Of a DNA stretch of 64,000 nucleotides, positions 55,311 to 64,000 are shown piece after piece. The translations under genes and the position numbers were made by a program. The DNA lies in NCBI RefSeq assembly GCF_001641285.1, contig NZ_CP014841.1, forward strand, positions 2,604,001 through 2,668,000. The letters run 5' to 3'. How positions within the stretch are numbered: position 1 is the stretch's first letter; the number at the start of each line of letters is the position of its first letter. This stretch comes from Dyella thiooxydans. Its GTDB lineage: Bacteria > Pseudomonadota > Gammaproteobacteria > Xanthomonadales > Rhodanobacteraceae. The notes beneath the pieces were generated by a model, which was not told where the DNA came from, did not search any database, and saw only the letters and a list, made by a program, of their open reading frames with translations.

Positions 55311-56042
55311 TTACTTTCTCTTCTTCTCCAGCGGCAGCCACTTGGCCGGATCGAAGCCGCCGACCTCGTACACCAGCTCTTCGCTGCGATCGTTGTCCTT
55401 ATGGGTGACCTTGAGAGTGATCTTCTTCGCCTTCTTCAGCATGGCGATGAAGGCGCTGTCGTCCTTGATCATCAGCGCCGGCTCGCCCGAGGGCGGGGCG
55501 AACGCCTTGATGCCGACCGGCTTGCCGTCGAAGGTGGCCGGCAGCGTGCAGGTGCCCTTGCAGACGAAGCCCTTGCCGCTGCCGAACAGGAACGCGCTCT
55601 GCCCCCACTCGGTATGCCGGCGCAGCACCATGCGCACCTTGTCGCCCACCGCCGGCTCGCTGTTGTAGATCACCGCGGTGGACTGCGTGCCGCCGGCCAT
55701 CGGTGCGACCTGGTACAGCCACAGGCCGGCCAGGCGGTTCTTCTCCGCATTCTCGTGGTAGCGCTTGGCGATCTCCGGCAGGGTCTGCTGCACCTCCTTC
55801 GCCGCGGCGCTGCCGGGGTAGTCGTGCACGATCTGCTCGCCGAAGGTGGTGGCCATCTCGTCGTTGTGGATGCGCACCAGCTGGCGGTAGGTGTCCAGGT
55901 CCCGCTGCGCCGCCTGGTCGATGGCCGGCGCCTTGTTCGCCGCCGGCGCCGCGGCGTTGCCACCGCCCTGCTGCGAGCAGCCCGCGGCCAGCAGGGCCAG
56001 GCCGAGGATGGAAAGCGAAGGGCGCAGGAAACCGGCAGTCAT
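55311..56042 (-). CDS. Lipoprotein, hypothetical
   Basis: A 243-residue lipoprotein: signal LSILGLALLAAGC, then a Gln/Gly/Ala-rich spacer. The mature domain includes DTYRQLVRIHNDEMATTFGE, GLWLYQVAPMAGGTQSTAVI, FGSGKGFVCKGTCTLPATF and DDSAFIAMLKKAKKITLKV, and ends in KKRK. Two close cysteines may form a disulfide. I do not recognise the family. ATG 56051 would add three residues; neither start has a clear ribosome site. Confidence 0.68.
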   Translation of the reverse strand: MTAGFLRPSLSILGLALLAAGCSQQGGGNAAAPAANKAPAIDQAAQRDLDTYRQLVRIHNDEMATTFGEQIVHDYPGSAAAKEVQQTLPEIAKRYHENAEKNRLAGLWLYQVAPMAGGTQSTAVIYNSEPAVGDKVRMVLRRHTEWGQSAFLFGSGKGFVCKGTCTLPATFDGKPVGIKAFAPPSGEPALMIKDDSAFIAMLKKAKKITLKVTHKDNDRSEELVYEVGGFDPAKWLPLEKKRK

Positions 56043-56165
56043 GGAATGCATCCGCGTGGCAGGACAGATCCCTAGAGTGGAACGAGCCACGCCGCGCGCG
56101 CAACCGCAGCGGCTTGGCCGCGACCGCCGTCGCCCCGATAATCGCCGCTCCCGCCTGGACTCCCC

Positions 56166-57398
56166 ATGCCCGACTCCCCTGCCCCCGCCGGCGACGCGCT
56201 GTTCCGGCACCGCGCCTTCGTCGCGTTCTGGTTCGCCCGCATCGCCTCGGGCTTCGGTTTCCAGATGCTCTCGGTCGCCGTGGGCTGGCAGATCTACGCG
56301 ATCACCGGCCGCGCGCTGGACCTGGGCCTGATCGGCCTGGCGCAGTTCATTCCCTCGGTGCTGCTGGCGCTGCCGGCCGGCCACGTCGCCGACCAGTTCG
56401 AGCGCCGCCGCATCGTACTGCTCGGGCAGCTGGTGGAGTTCGTGGCGATCGCCCTGCTGGCCGGGCTCACCCTCACCGGCGGCGTGCACGAGGCGACGAT
56501 CCTCGCGCTGGTGTTCGCGATCGGCGTGGCCAAGGCGTTCGAGTTCCCGGCGATGCAGTCGATGCTGCCAGCGCTGGTGCCGGCGCCGATCCTGCCGCGG
56601 GCGATGGCGATGAGCGCCTCGGCCGGGCAGGCGGCGATGATCATGGGCCCGGCGCTGGGCGGCTTCCTCTACGTGGCGGGGCCGGGCGTGGTCTACGTGG
56701 TCGCCGGCGCGCTGTACCTGGTCGCCGCCGGCCTGATGGCCTGGCTGCGCTACGAGCGCACGCCGCCGCGGCGCGAACCGGCCACGCTGAAGACCGTGTT
56801 CGCCGGGGTGCACTTCATCCGCCAGCGCCCGGACGTGCTCGGCGTGATCTCGCTGGACCTGTTCGCCGTGCTGCTGGGCGGTGCCACCGCGCTGCTGCCG
56901 ATCTTCGCCCGGGACATCCTGCACACCGGCCCCTGGGGCCTGGGCCTGCTCCGCGCGGCCCCAGCGGTGGGCGCGCTGCTGATGTCGCTGTGGCTGGCGC
57001 GCCACACCATGCAGCAGCGCGTCGGCATGACCATGTTCGCCTCGGTGGCCGGCTTTGGCCTGGCCACCCTGGTATTCGCAGTCTCGACCACACTGTGGCT
57101 GTCGCTGGCCGCGCTGTTCGCGCTGGGCGCGTTCGACATGGTCAGCATGGTGATCCGCGGCGCGCTGGTGCAGCTGGACACCCCTGACGACATGCGCGGC
57201 CGGGTCAGCGCGGTAAACGCGATCTTCATCAACACCTCCAACCAGCTGGGCGAGTTCGAGTCGGGCATGCTGGCGGCCTGGGTCGGCGCCGTGCCGGCGA
57301 CCCTGATCGGAGGCCTCGGCACCCTGGTCGTGGTGGCGCTGTGGATGGCCTGGTTTCCCTCGCTGCGACGCCGCGAGCAACTGCAAGAACCTGCGTAG
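56166..57398 (+). CDS. MFS transporter, EntS/MFS_3-like exporter
   Basis: A 410-residue transporter with 12 helices. It starts FVAFWFARIASGFGFQML, has the MFS motif at GHVADQFERRRIVLLGQ between helices 2 and 3, and a second half with SLWLARHTMQQRVGM. The look is that of the MFS_3/EntS group (enterobactin exporter and relatives). Substrate not evident. ATG 56166 is 11 codons before the first helix. It is 57 bases upstream of the secreted esterase gene on the same strand. Confidence 0.87.
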   Translation: MPDSPAPAGDALFRHRAFVAFWFARIASGFGFQMLSVAVGWQIYAITGRALDLGLIGLAQFIPSVLLALPAGHVADQFERRRIVLLGQLVEFVAIALLAGLTLTGGVHEATILALVFAIGVAKAFEFPAMQSMLPALVPAPILPRAMAMSASAGQAAMIMGPALGGFLYVAGPGVVYVVAGALYLVAAGLMAWLRYERTPPRREPATLKTVFAGVHFIRQRPDVLGVISLDLFAVLLGGATALLPIFARDILHTGPWGLGLLRAAPAVGALLMSLWLARHTMQQRVGMTMFASVAGFGLATLVFAVSTTLWLSLAALFALGAFDMVSMVIRGALVQLDTPDDMRGRVSAVNAIFINTSNQLGEFESGMLAAWVGAVPATLIGGLGTLVVVALWMAWFPSLRRREQLQEPA

Positions 57399-57455
57399 CG
57401 CGCGCCGGCCATCGGCAGTGGCGTGCACGCGGCGGGGGCGGCTAGCATCGGGGGG

Positions 57456-59087
57456 ATGAACCGATCCCACCTGCCCCTGACCTCGCTCGCCGCCGCCTGC
57501 CTGCTGGCCGCCGCGCCCTTCCACGTATCCGCCACCGATGCGGGAGCCGCCACGCCACGCATCGAGGTGAGCTTCGCCGCGGGCGCGCACGCGCAGCCGG
57601 TTACCGGCCGCGTCTACGTGGCGGTCAGCCGCGATGACAAGGCGCCGCCGATCGAGGAAGCCGACATCACCGGCGTACCGCTGTTCGGGCATGACGTCAC
57701 CGGCCTTGAGCCCGGTCATTTCGCGACCATCGATGTAAACGATTACGGCGCTCCGCTCGCCAGCCTGCGCGACCTGCCCGCCGGCGACTACTGGATGCAG
57801 CCGTTCGTCAACGTCTACACCGAGTTCAGGCGCGCCGACGGGCACACGCTGTGGATGCACATGGACCAGTGGGAAGGCCAGGACTGGAAGCACTCACCGG
57901 GCAACCTCTACGGCAAGCCGGTGAAGGTGCACTACGACCCCGCGGCGGCAACACCGATCCGGCTGGTCGCCGACCAGGTGATCGGGCCGATCCCGTTTCC
58001 GAAGGACAGCGAGTACGTCAGGCGCTTCCGCATACAGAGCAAGCTGCTGACGAAATTCTGGGGCCACCCGATCTACCTCGGCGCCACCGTGCTGCTGCCC
58101 AAGGGCTATGGCGAGCACCCGAACGTGCGCTACCCGGTGGTCTACGACCAGGGCCACTTCTCCACCGATGCGCCGTTCGGTTTCGAGCGCAGGGATTCGA
58201 AGATGCGCGCGTTCTGGCTGGACGATGCGAAGAAGCCGCGGGTGATCGTGGTGACGCTGCAGCACCCCTCGCCGTTCTACGACGATTCCTACGCGGTCAA
58301 CTCGCCCAACGAAGGTCCGTTCGACGACGCGATCCACCAGGAGCTGTACCCGGAGATCGCGCGCCGCTTCCGCACCATCGAGCAGCCCTGGGCACGCATG
58401 CTCACCGGTGGCTCCACCGGTGGCTGGATCGCCGTGGCACAGCAGCTGTTCCATCCACGCTTCTATGGCGGCACCTATGCGATGTGCCCCGATCCGCTGG
58501 ATTTCCGCCACCACGAGGTGGTGAACATCTACGACGACGCCAACGCGTATTACGTGGACAAGGGCTGGATGAAGGTCGAGCGCGTGGACACCCGCCAGCC
58601 CGACGGCAACGTCGACGCGATGATGAAGGACGAGAACCACTACGAACTGGCGGTGGGCGACCACTCGCGCTCCGGCGGCCAGTGGGACATCTGGGAGGCG
58701 GCCTGGGGGCCGATCGGTGCCGACGGCTATCCGCAACGGCTCTGGAACAAGCGCACCGGCGTGATCGACCACCAGGTGGCCGAGTACTGGAAGCAGCACT
58801 TCGACCTGCGTTACCTGCTGCAGACCCACTGGGCCACGCTGGGCCCGCTGGTCACCGGCAAGCTGCACCTCTACGTAGGCGATGCGGACACCTTCAACCT
58901 CAACATGGGCGTGCGTGCGATGGACGCGTTCCTCAAGACCGCAACGAACCCGCGCTTCGCCGGGTCCATCACCTACCAGCCGATGGCACCGCATTGCTGG
59001 GGGCCGAGCGGCGAGGCGTTGTACGACCTGATGACCGGCTACATGCGCCAGCACGCGCCGAAGACTTCCACCGACTGGATCTACTGA
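57456..59087 (+). CDS. Secreted alpha/beta-hydrolase, putative esterase
   Basis: A 543-residue exported protein (signal LTSLAAACLLAAAPFHVSA). The N-terminal part (about 40-180) is a beta-rich domain of unknown type. The hydrolase domain has the nucleophile elbow LTGGSTGGWIAVAQQLF with Ser320, and a candidate catalytic His near PMAPHCWGPSG. The general form recalls the esterase-D/feruloyl type (DUF3327-like). Acting with the GH43-like gene 125 bases downstream, it could deacylate a polysaccharide; that is inference. A GGGGGG run precedes ATG 57456. Confidence 0.75.
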   Translation: MNRSHLPLTSLAAACLLAAAPFHVSATDAGAATPRIEVSFAAGAHAQPVTGRVYVAVSRDDKAPPIEEADITGVPLFGHDVTGLEPGHFATIDVNDYGAPLASLRDLPAGDYWMQPFVNVYTEFRRADGHTLWMHMDQWEGQDWKHSPGNLYGKPVKVHYDPAAATPIRLVADQVIGPIPFPKDSEYVRRFRIQSKLLTKFWGHPIYLGATVLLPKGYGEHPNVRYPVVYDQGHFSTDAPFGFERRDSKMRAFWLDDAKKPRVIVVTLQHPSPFYDDSYAVNSPNEGPFDDAIHQELYPEIARRFRTIEQPWARMLTGGSTGGWIAVAQQLFHPRFYGGTYAMCPDPLDFRHHEVVNIYDDANAYYVDKGWMKVERVDTRQPDGNVDAMMKDENHYELAVGDHSRSGGQWDIWEAAWGPIGADGYPQRLWNKRTGVIDHQVAEYWKQHFDLRYLLQTHWATLGPLVTGKLHLYVGDADTFNLNMGVRAMDAFLKTATNPRFAGSITYQPMAPHCWGPSGEALYDLMTGYMRQHAPKTSTDWIY

Positions 59088-59211
59088 TTCCCTGCGACCG
59101 GGCGCCCCGCGCGGGGCACCCGGCGATACCGCGGCGGCAGCCTGGTCGCCGCGCCTGCACGAGCCGCCGCAGCGGGCAAGGAGACCCCGTATCGGCCGCC
59201 CTCCCGGATCC

Positions 59212-61068
59212 ATGGCCCGCATGACGACACTGCTCCGCTCCCGCCTCACTTGCGCCCTGCCGCTTGCACTGGCCTCGATCGCCCCCGCCGCCGGTGCCGC
59301 GGTCAATCCGCACGGCCGTACCTGGGCCAATCCGATGGACGTGGACTACCGCTACAACTTCGAGCAGATGAACCAGGGCATCTCCTACCGCACCGGCGCC
59401 GACCCCGCGGTGGTGCGCTACGGCGATGCGTACTACCTGTTCCAGACCCTGGCCGACGGCTACTGGCACTCCACCGACCTGGTGCACTGGAATTTCGTCA
59501 CACCCGACAAGTGGCCGTTCGACAGCGAAGTGGCGCCGGCCACCCTGGTCGCCGGCGCCAAGCTGTTCCTGATGCGCTCGACCACCGACCCGGAACCGCT
59601 GCTCTACTCCACCGACCCGGCGCATGGGCACTGGAAGTTCTGGACCCGGCTGATGCCGCCGCTGCCGAACGCGGTGAGCTCTTCCACCGAATACAGGATC
59701 AAGCCCGGCCAGCTGCCGCCCGGACCATGGGATCCGGGCCTGTTCCAGGACAACGACGGCAAGGTCTACATGTACTGGGGTTCGTCCAACGTCTATCCGA
59801 TGTACGGGCAGCAGATCGACCTCAAGCTCGGCGACGAGACCGAAGGCGAAGGCAAGCGGCTGGCCTGGCTCGGCGCGGCGAAATCGCTGCTGCGGCTGCA
59901 CCCGGACCAGCACGGCTGGGAGCGCTTCGGCCGCGACCACACCGACGAGACCACCAAGCCCTTCATCGAAGGTGCGTGGATGAACCGCCACGGCGACCGC
60001 TACTACCTGCAGTACGCCGCACCCGGCACCGAGTACAACGCCTACGCCACCGGCGTTTACACCAGCGATCATCCCTTGGGACCCTTCACCTACGCGCCAT
60101 ACAACCCGGTCGGCTACAAGCCGGGCGGTTTCGTGCAGGGCGCCGGCCACGGTTCCACCTTCGAGGATGCCTACGGCAACGTGTGGAACACCGGCACCAA
60201 CTGGATCGGCCTGAACTGGAATTTCGAGCGGCGCATCGATCTCTACCCGGCCGGCTTCCACGACGACGGCCAGATGTGGGTGGACACCCGCTTCGGCGAT
60301 TTCCCGCAGCGCATGCCCGACCACAAGCTCAAGCCCGGCGAGAGCACCTTCACCGGCTGGATGCTGCTGTCCTGGCACAAGCACGCCACCGCGTCCTCGC
60401 AGGTGCCCGGCCATGGGCCGGGCCAGGTCACCGACGAGAATCCGCGCAGCTTCTGGCTGGCCGCCGCCAACACCCCCGGCCAGACCCTGACGCTGGATCT
60501 CGGCGGCCCACGCACGGTGGACGCGATCCAGGTCAGCTACGCCGACTACCAGTCCGACCGCTACGGCGACGCGCCCGACCTGGTCACCCAGTTCGTACTG
60601 GAGGGCTCGAGCGACGGCAGCCACTGGCAGACCCTGGCCGACCTCTCGCACGAGACGCGCGACCACGCCAACGCCTACGTCGAACTCGACGCTCCCGCCC
60701 GCATCCGCTACGTGCGCTACGTGCATCGGCACGTCGGTGCGAGGCACCTGGCGATCTCCGACCTGCGCGTGTTCGGCCACGAGGACGGTCCGCCGCCGCC
60801 GGCGCCGGTACTGGTCTCGGCCACCCGCGACAAGGACCCCCGCAATGCCACCATCACCTGGAAGCCGGTGCCCGGCGCGGTGGGCTACAACGTGCGCTGG
60901 GGCCTGCGCGCCGATCGCCTGCACGAGACCTACCAGCGCTTCGCCGACCAGCCGACCACCCTGCAGCTGCGCGCGCTGAGCAAGGGTGTGCGCTATGTGG
61001 TGGCGGTGGAGGCGTTCGATGAGCGGGGCGTGTCCACCCTGTCGCGCACGATCACGCTCGATCCGTGA
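59212..61068 (+). CDS. Secreted GH43-like glycoside hydrolase with F5/8C and FN3 domains
   Basis: A 618-residue exported protein. After the signal peptide (LPLALASIAPAAGAA) comes a five-bladed propeller with the GH43 catalytic set: Asp64 (TGADPAVVRYGDAYYLF), Asp174 (GPWDPGLFQDNDG) and Glu253 (KPFIEGAWMN). About residues 395-525 form an F5/8 type C (discoidin, CBM32-like) carbohydrate-binding domain, and about 530-615 a fibronectin-type III domain (ITWKPVPGAVGYNVRWG). Likely an exo-acting enzyme on arabinose-, xylose- or galactose-containing glycans. It follows the secreted esterase. Confidence 0.82.
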   Translation: MARMTTLLRSRLTCALPLALASIAPAAGAAVNPHGRTWANPMDVDYRYNFEQMNQGISYRTGADPAVVRYGDAYYLFQTLADGYWHSTDLVHWNFVTPDKWPFDSEVAPATLVAGAKLFLMRSTTDPEPLLYSTDPAHGHWKFWTRLMPPLPNAVSSSTEYRIKPGQLPPGPWDPGLFQDNDGKVYMYWGSSNVYPMYGQQIDLKLGDETEGEGKRLAWLGAAKSLLRLHPDQHGWERFGRDHTDETTKPFIEGAWMNRHGDRYYLQYAAPGTEYNAYATGVYTSDHPLGPFTYAPYNPVGYKPGGFVQGAGHGSTFEDAYGNVWNTGTNWIGLNWNFERRIDLYPAGFHDDGQMWVDTRFGDFPQRMPDHKLKPGESTFTGWMLLSWHKHATASSQVPGHGPGQVTDENPRSFWLAAANTPGQTLTLDLGGPRTVDAIQVSYADYQSDRYGDAPDLVTQFVLEGSSDGSHWQTLADLSHETRDHANAYVELDAPARIRYVRYVHRHVGARHLAISDLRVFGHEDGPPPPAPVLVSATRDKDPRNATITWKPVPGAVGYNVRWGLRADRLHETYQRFADQPTTLQLRALSKGVRYVVAVEAFDERGVSTLSRTITLDP

Positions 61069-61123
61069 CCGTCAGCGACGGCCGCGCTTGCGGGATCGGG
61101 GACGATCGGCTCTGATCCCGGGG

Positions 61124-61795
61124 ATGATCACCGTCCACCACCTCGAAAACTCGCGCTCGCAGCGCATCCTGTGGCTGCTGGAGGAACTCGGCCAGCCTTA
61201 CGAGATCAAGCGCTACGCTCGCGACCGCAAGACCATGCTGGCACCACCCGAGCTGCGCGCCGTGCATCCTCTGGGCAAGTCGCCGGTCATCACCGACGAC
61301 GAACTCGTCGTGGCCGAGTCCGGCGCCATCGTCGAGTACCTGGCCGACCGCTACGGCGACGGCCGGCTGCTGGCCGCCCCCGGCACGCCGGAGCGACGAC
61401 GCCAGAGTTACTGGCTGCATTACGCCGAGGGCTCGGCGATGCCGCCGCTGCTGCTCAAGCTGGTGTTCCAGCGGATCGAAAAGGCACCGGCTCCGTTCTT
61501 CGCCCGGCCGATCGTCCGCGACGTGGCAACCAAGGCACAGCGAGGCTTCGTGGACCCGCAGGTCACCACGCACCTGGACTACATGGAGGGCGAGCTCGGC
61601 CAGGCAGCATGGTTCGGCGGCGAGACCTTCAGCGTCGCCGACATCCAGTTGAGCTTCCCACTGGAGGCCGCCGCCGCGCGCGGCGGACTCACCGCTGCAC
61701 GCTGGCCTCGCCTGGCCGCCTTCCTCGAGCGCATCCACGCCATGCCGGCCTATCGGCGCGCCCTGGAGCGGGGCGGGGACTACCGGCTGGGCTGA
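61124..61795 (+). CDS. Glutathione S-transferase family protein
   Basis: A 223-residue GST. The N-terminal thioredoxin fold has LENSRSQRILWLLEELG (catalytic Ser or Tyr expected at SRSQR), the cis-Pro GKSPVITD and the glutathione-contact VVAESGAIVEYLADRYG. The C-terminal all-helical domain ends FSVADIQLSFPLE. The exact class is not readable. Start ATG 61124 (MITVHHLENS) is family-typical; the ribosome site is weak. Confidence 0.9.
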   Translation: MITVHHLENSRSQRILWLLEELGQPYEIKRYARDRKTMLAPPELRAVHPLGKSPVITDDELVVAESGAIVEYLADRYGDGRLLAAPGTPERRRQSYWLHYAEGSAMPPLLLKLVFQRIEKAPAPFFARPIVRDVATKAQRGFVDPQVTTHLDYMEGELGQAAWFGGETFSVADIQLSFPLEAAAARGGLTAARWPRLAAFLERIHAMPAYRRALERGGDYRLG

Positions 61796-61924
61796 CATGC
61801 TGAACGGCGACCGGGCGGCGATTTGTCGCTTCGACACGCCGGTCACGCGATCGGGAGCACAGTAAGGGCTCTGCCGCCTACCGCGGCCCCGCGCTCGAGC
61901 TGCGCCCTTGAGGAGTCCAAGACC

Positions 61925-62248
61925 ATGAGCCGAACCCGCGATATCGAACGCCACCTCAGCGACGCCGGCGACCGGGTGCGCCAGTACGCCAACGGTGCCG
62001 CCAGCACTGCACAGGACCTGGTCGAGCGCGGTCGCCGTGCCACCGGCCGCTTGGGTCGCCACGGCCACGACTACGGTCGCCAGATCACCCGCGCCGCCGA
62101 GGATTTCGCCGACGAGGCGAACTACCAGTACCGCCGCCTGCGCCGGCAGGTGAAGCGGCACCCTGCCGCCACCGTGGCCATCGTCGCCGGTACGGTCGGC
62201 GCCTTCCTGCTGCTGCGCAAGGCGTTCGCCAGCCACGACGAGGACTGA
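61925..62248 (+). CDS. YqjD/ElaB-like (DUF883) inner-membrane protein
   Basis: A 107-residue protein with a long amphipathic helix (about 1-75, DLVERGRRATGRLGRHGHDY) and one C-terminal membrane helix (AATVAIVAGTVGAFLLL), the layout of YqjD/ElaB proteins that tether ribosomes to the membrane in stationary phase in E. coli. The ribosome site GAGGAG is about 9 bases before ATG 61925. A bidirectional terminator follows. Confidence 0.78.
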   Translation: MSRTRDIERHLSDAGDRVRQYANGAASTAQDLVERGRRATGRLGRHGHDYGRQITRAAEDFADEANYQYRRLRRQVKRHPAATVAIVAGTVGAFLLLRKAFASHDED

Positions 62249-62278
62249 TCGGCTCGCCCGCGACGTCGCTCCCCAAAC

Positions 62279-62306
62279 AAAAAGCCCGCCGAAAGGCGGG
62301 CTTTTT
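62279..62306. terminator. Bidirectional intrinsic terminator
   Basis: GCCCGCC (62284-62290) pairs with GGCGGGC (62295-62301) around a GAAA loop, with A5 before (62279-62283) and T5 after (62302-62306). It therefore works on both strands, ending the YqjD-like transcript and the aceE transcript. Confidence 0.92.
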
Positions 62307-62322
62307 GTTGGAAACGATCCCG

Positions 62323-64000
62323 TCACTGGGTGATCGGGTTCGGCTTCTCCGGATCGAGCTTGTACTCCTTGATCGCGCGGGCCACGTCCTTGGCGTTGAC
62401 CAGGCCGTCCTTCGCCAGCGCGGCCAGCGCGGCGTGGGCGATCCAGTAGCGATCCACCTCGAAGAAGTCGCGCAGGTGGGCGCGGGTGTCCGAGCGGCCG
62501 AAACCGTCGGTACCGAGCACCGTGTAGCGCTTGCCTTCGGGGATGAAGGCGCGGATCTGGTCGGCGAACTCGCGCACGTAGTCGGTCGCGGCCACCACCG
62601 GACCGGCGCGGTCCTGCAGCAGGCCGGTGACGTACGGCACGCGCTGCTCGGCTTCCGGATGCAGGCGGTTCCAGCGCTCGGCATCGAAGCCGTCGCGACG
62701 CAGCTCGATGAAGCTGGGGCAGGACCAGATGTCGGCGTGCACGCCGAAATCCTTCTCCAGCAGTTCGGCGGCGGCGATCACCTCGCGCAGGATCGTGCCC
62801 GAGCCAAGCAGCTGCACGCACGGCGCCTTCGCCTTGCCCTTGCCCTTGCCGTTCCCATTGGTCGACACGCCGCAGTCGCGGAACAGGTACATGCCCTTGA
62901 TGATCCCTTCCTCGCAACCGGCCGGCATGTCCGGGTGCTGGTAGTTCTCGTTCATCACGGTCAGGTAGTAGTAGACGTCTTCCTGCTCCTGCATCATCCG
63001 GCGGGTGCCGTCCTGCAGGATCACCGCCACCTCGTAGGAGAAGGTCGGGTCGTAGGACTTCACGTTCGGGATCGCACCGGACATCAGGTGCGAATGGCCG
63101 TCCTCGTGCTGCAAGCCTTCGCCGTTCAGCGTGGTGCGGCCGGCGGTGCCGCCGACCAGGAAGCCGCGCGCGCGCATGTCGCCCGCCGCCCAGCACATGT
63201 CGCCGATGCGCTGGAAGCCGAACATCGAGTAGTAGATGAAGAACGGCAGCATCGCCACGTTGGAGATGCTGTAGCTGGTGGCCGCGGCCATCCAGGCGCC
63301 CATGCCGCCGGCCTCGGAGATGCCTTCCTGCAGCACCTGGCCCTTGATGTCCTCGCGGTAGTACAGCAGCTGGTCGGCATCCTGCGGGCGGTACTTCTGG
63401 CCGAACGGCGCATAGATGCCGATCTGCCGGAACATGCCCTCCATGCCGAAGGTGCGCGCCTCGTCGGCGACGATCGGCACCACGCGCTCGCCCAGCTGCT
63501 TGTCGCGCAGCAGCAGGTTCATGCCGCGCACCAGCGCCATGGTGGTGGAGATCTCGCGCTCGCCCGAGCCCTTGGTGATCTGCTCGAAGGCCGACAGCTC
63601 CGGCGCAGTGATCTTCTGGTCGGCCTTGCGGCGACGCTGCGGAAGCGAACCGCCCAGCGCCTTGCGGCGCTCGAGCATGTACTGCACTTCCGGCGAGTCC
63701 TTGCCCGGGTGGTAGTACGGCACGTCGGCCAGCTTTTCGTCCGGCACCGGGATGTTGAAGCGGTCGCGGAAGTGGCGCACGGCATCGGCATCCAGCTTCT
63801 TCTGCTGGTGGGTCGGGTTCTGCGACTCGCCGGCCGCACCCATGCCGTAGCCCTTGACGGTCTTGGCCAGGATCACCGTCGGCATGCCCTGGGTGTTCAC
63901 CGCCTGGTGGTAGGCCGCGTAGACCTTGTGCGGGTCATGGCCACCGCGGTTGAGGCGCCAGATGTCGTCGTCGGACAGGTTGGCGACCAGCTGCGCGGTT
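62323..64000 (-). CDS. aceE: Pyruvate dehydrogenase E1 component, C-terminal part (truncated by window)
   Basis: The C-terminal 559 or so residues of a homodimeric PDH E1, open through the right edge. At the edge the frame reads LSDDDIWRLNRGGHDPHK, then VILAKTVKGYGMG and VPIVADEARTFGMEGMFRQ of the thiamine-diphosphate enzyme. Other family marks are LGGSLPQRRRK, YSMFGFQRIGDMCWAAGD and TTLNGEGLQHEDGHSH. It decarboxylates pyruvate and reductively acetylates the E2 lipoyl groups of AceF. It is on the same strand as aceF-mscS-lpdA but about 21 kb away. The N-terminal third is outside the window. Confidence 0.97.
   Translation of the reverse strand, partial: TAQLVANLSDDDIWRLNRGGHDPHKVYAAYHQAVNTQGMPTVILAKTVKGYGMGAAGESQNPTHQQKKLDADAVRHFRDRFNIPVPDEKLADVPYYHPGKDSPEVQYMLERRKALGGSLPQRRRKADQKITAPELSAFEQITKGSGEREISTTMALVRGMNLLLRDKQLGERVVPIVADEARTFGMEGMFRQIGIYAPFGQKYRPQDADQLLYYREDIKGQVLQEGISEAGGMGAWMAAATSYSISNVAMLPFFIYYSMFGFQRIGDMCWAAGDMRARGFLVGGTAGRTTLNGEGLQHEDGHSHLMSGAIPNVKSYDPTFSYEVAVILQDGTRRMMQEQEDVYYYLTVMNENYQHPDMPAGCEEGIIKGMYLFRDCGVSTNGNGKGKGKAKAPCVQLLGSGTILREVIAAAELLEKDFGVHADIWSCPSFIELRRDGFDAERWNRLHPEAEQRVPYVTGLLQDRAGPVVAATDYVREFADQIRAFIPEGKRYTVLGTDGFGRSDTRAHLRDFFEVDRYWIAHAALAALAKDGLVNAKDVARAIKEYKLDPEKPNPITQ

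Overview
The window reads as a chromosomal segment of a high-GC gammaproteobacterium of the Xanthomonadales (Lysobacterales), most likely the Rhodanobacteraceae (Rhodanobacter, Dyella, Luteibacter, Frateuria). This rests on the trpG-trpD-trpC block beside a CRP/Clp-type regulator, a Xanthomonas-type OhrR/Ohr pair whose redox cysteines have the expected spacing, GTAG-type REP palindromes, YggN/DUF2884 proteins, and dense coding with many GTG starts. The genus is an inference. I found no rRNA, tRNA, prophage, insertion sequence or CRISPR array, and no gene-free stretch longer than 300 bases.

Layout. 1-3507: end of the CRP-like gene and its terminator, then trpG-trpD-trpC plus a HAD phosphatase on the minus strand. 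3655-4810: a small membrane protein, an AmiD-like lipoprotein amidase and three REP palindromes. 4880-13712: recC-recB-recD, joined by 4-base overlaps. 13790-16394: a small unknown gene, a secreted chorismate-lyase-like protein and trpE. 16672-22465: two envelope proteins with GYF_2-like modules (one with a pilin-like tail, one with a TonB tail), convergent with a two-component system that encloses a secreted protein. 22653-23155: two micro-ORFs and two strong intrinsic terminators, possibly including a small RNA. 23156-25039: rpe, djlA and a small cytochrome c, with an inverted REP pair between djlA and rpe. 25146-28804: purC, membrane proteins and an APC permease. 28965-30612: a lipoprotein, ECF sigma factor and small membrane protein. 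30777-34280: a flippase-like protein, dinB, ohrR/ohr and a GIY-YIG protein. 34381-36874: a secreted protein divergent from a CadC-like TPR regulator. 36886-41469: E3 and E2 of pyruvate dehydrogenase with an MscS channel between them; E1 (aceE) lies about 21 kb away at the right edge. 41678-46172: an ABC ATPase and a permease fused to an M1 peptidase. 46209-51638: envelope and periplasmic proteins, including two DUF2884 paralogues, a TonB-like protein and a second MscS. 51874-57398: a YihY-type protein, a glycine-zipper protein, a universal stress protein, a di-iron ferritin-like protein, two lipoproteins and an MFS exporter. 57456-61068: a secreted esterase and a secreted GH43-like multidomain protein. 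61124-64000: a GST, a YqjD-like protein, a bidirectional terminator and truncated aceE.

Most genes serve core metabolism (tryptophan, purine, pentose phosphate, pyruvate dehydrogenase), DNA repair (RecBCD, Pol IV) and envelope or stress functions. I see no convincing mobile or defence island. The least explained parts are the GYF_2/pilin/TonB gene pair, the secreted chorismate-lyase-like protein coupled to trpE, and the micro-ORF and terminator cluster near 22.6-23.2 kb.
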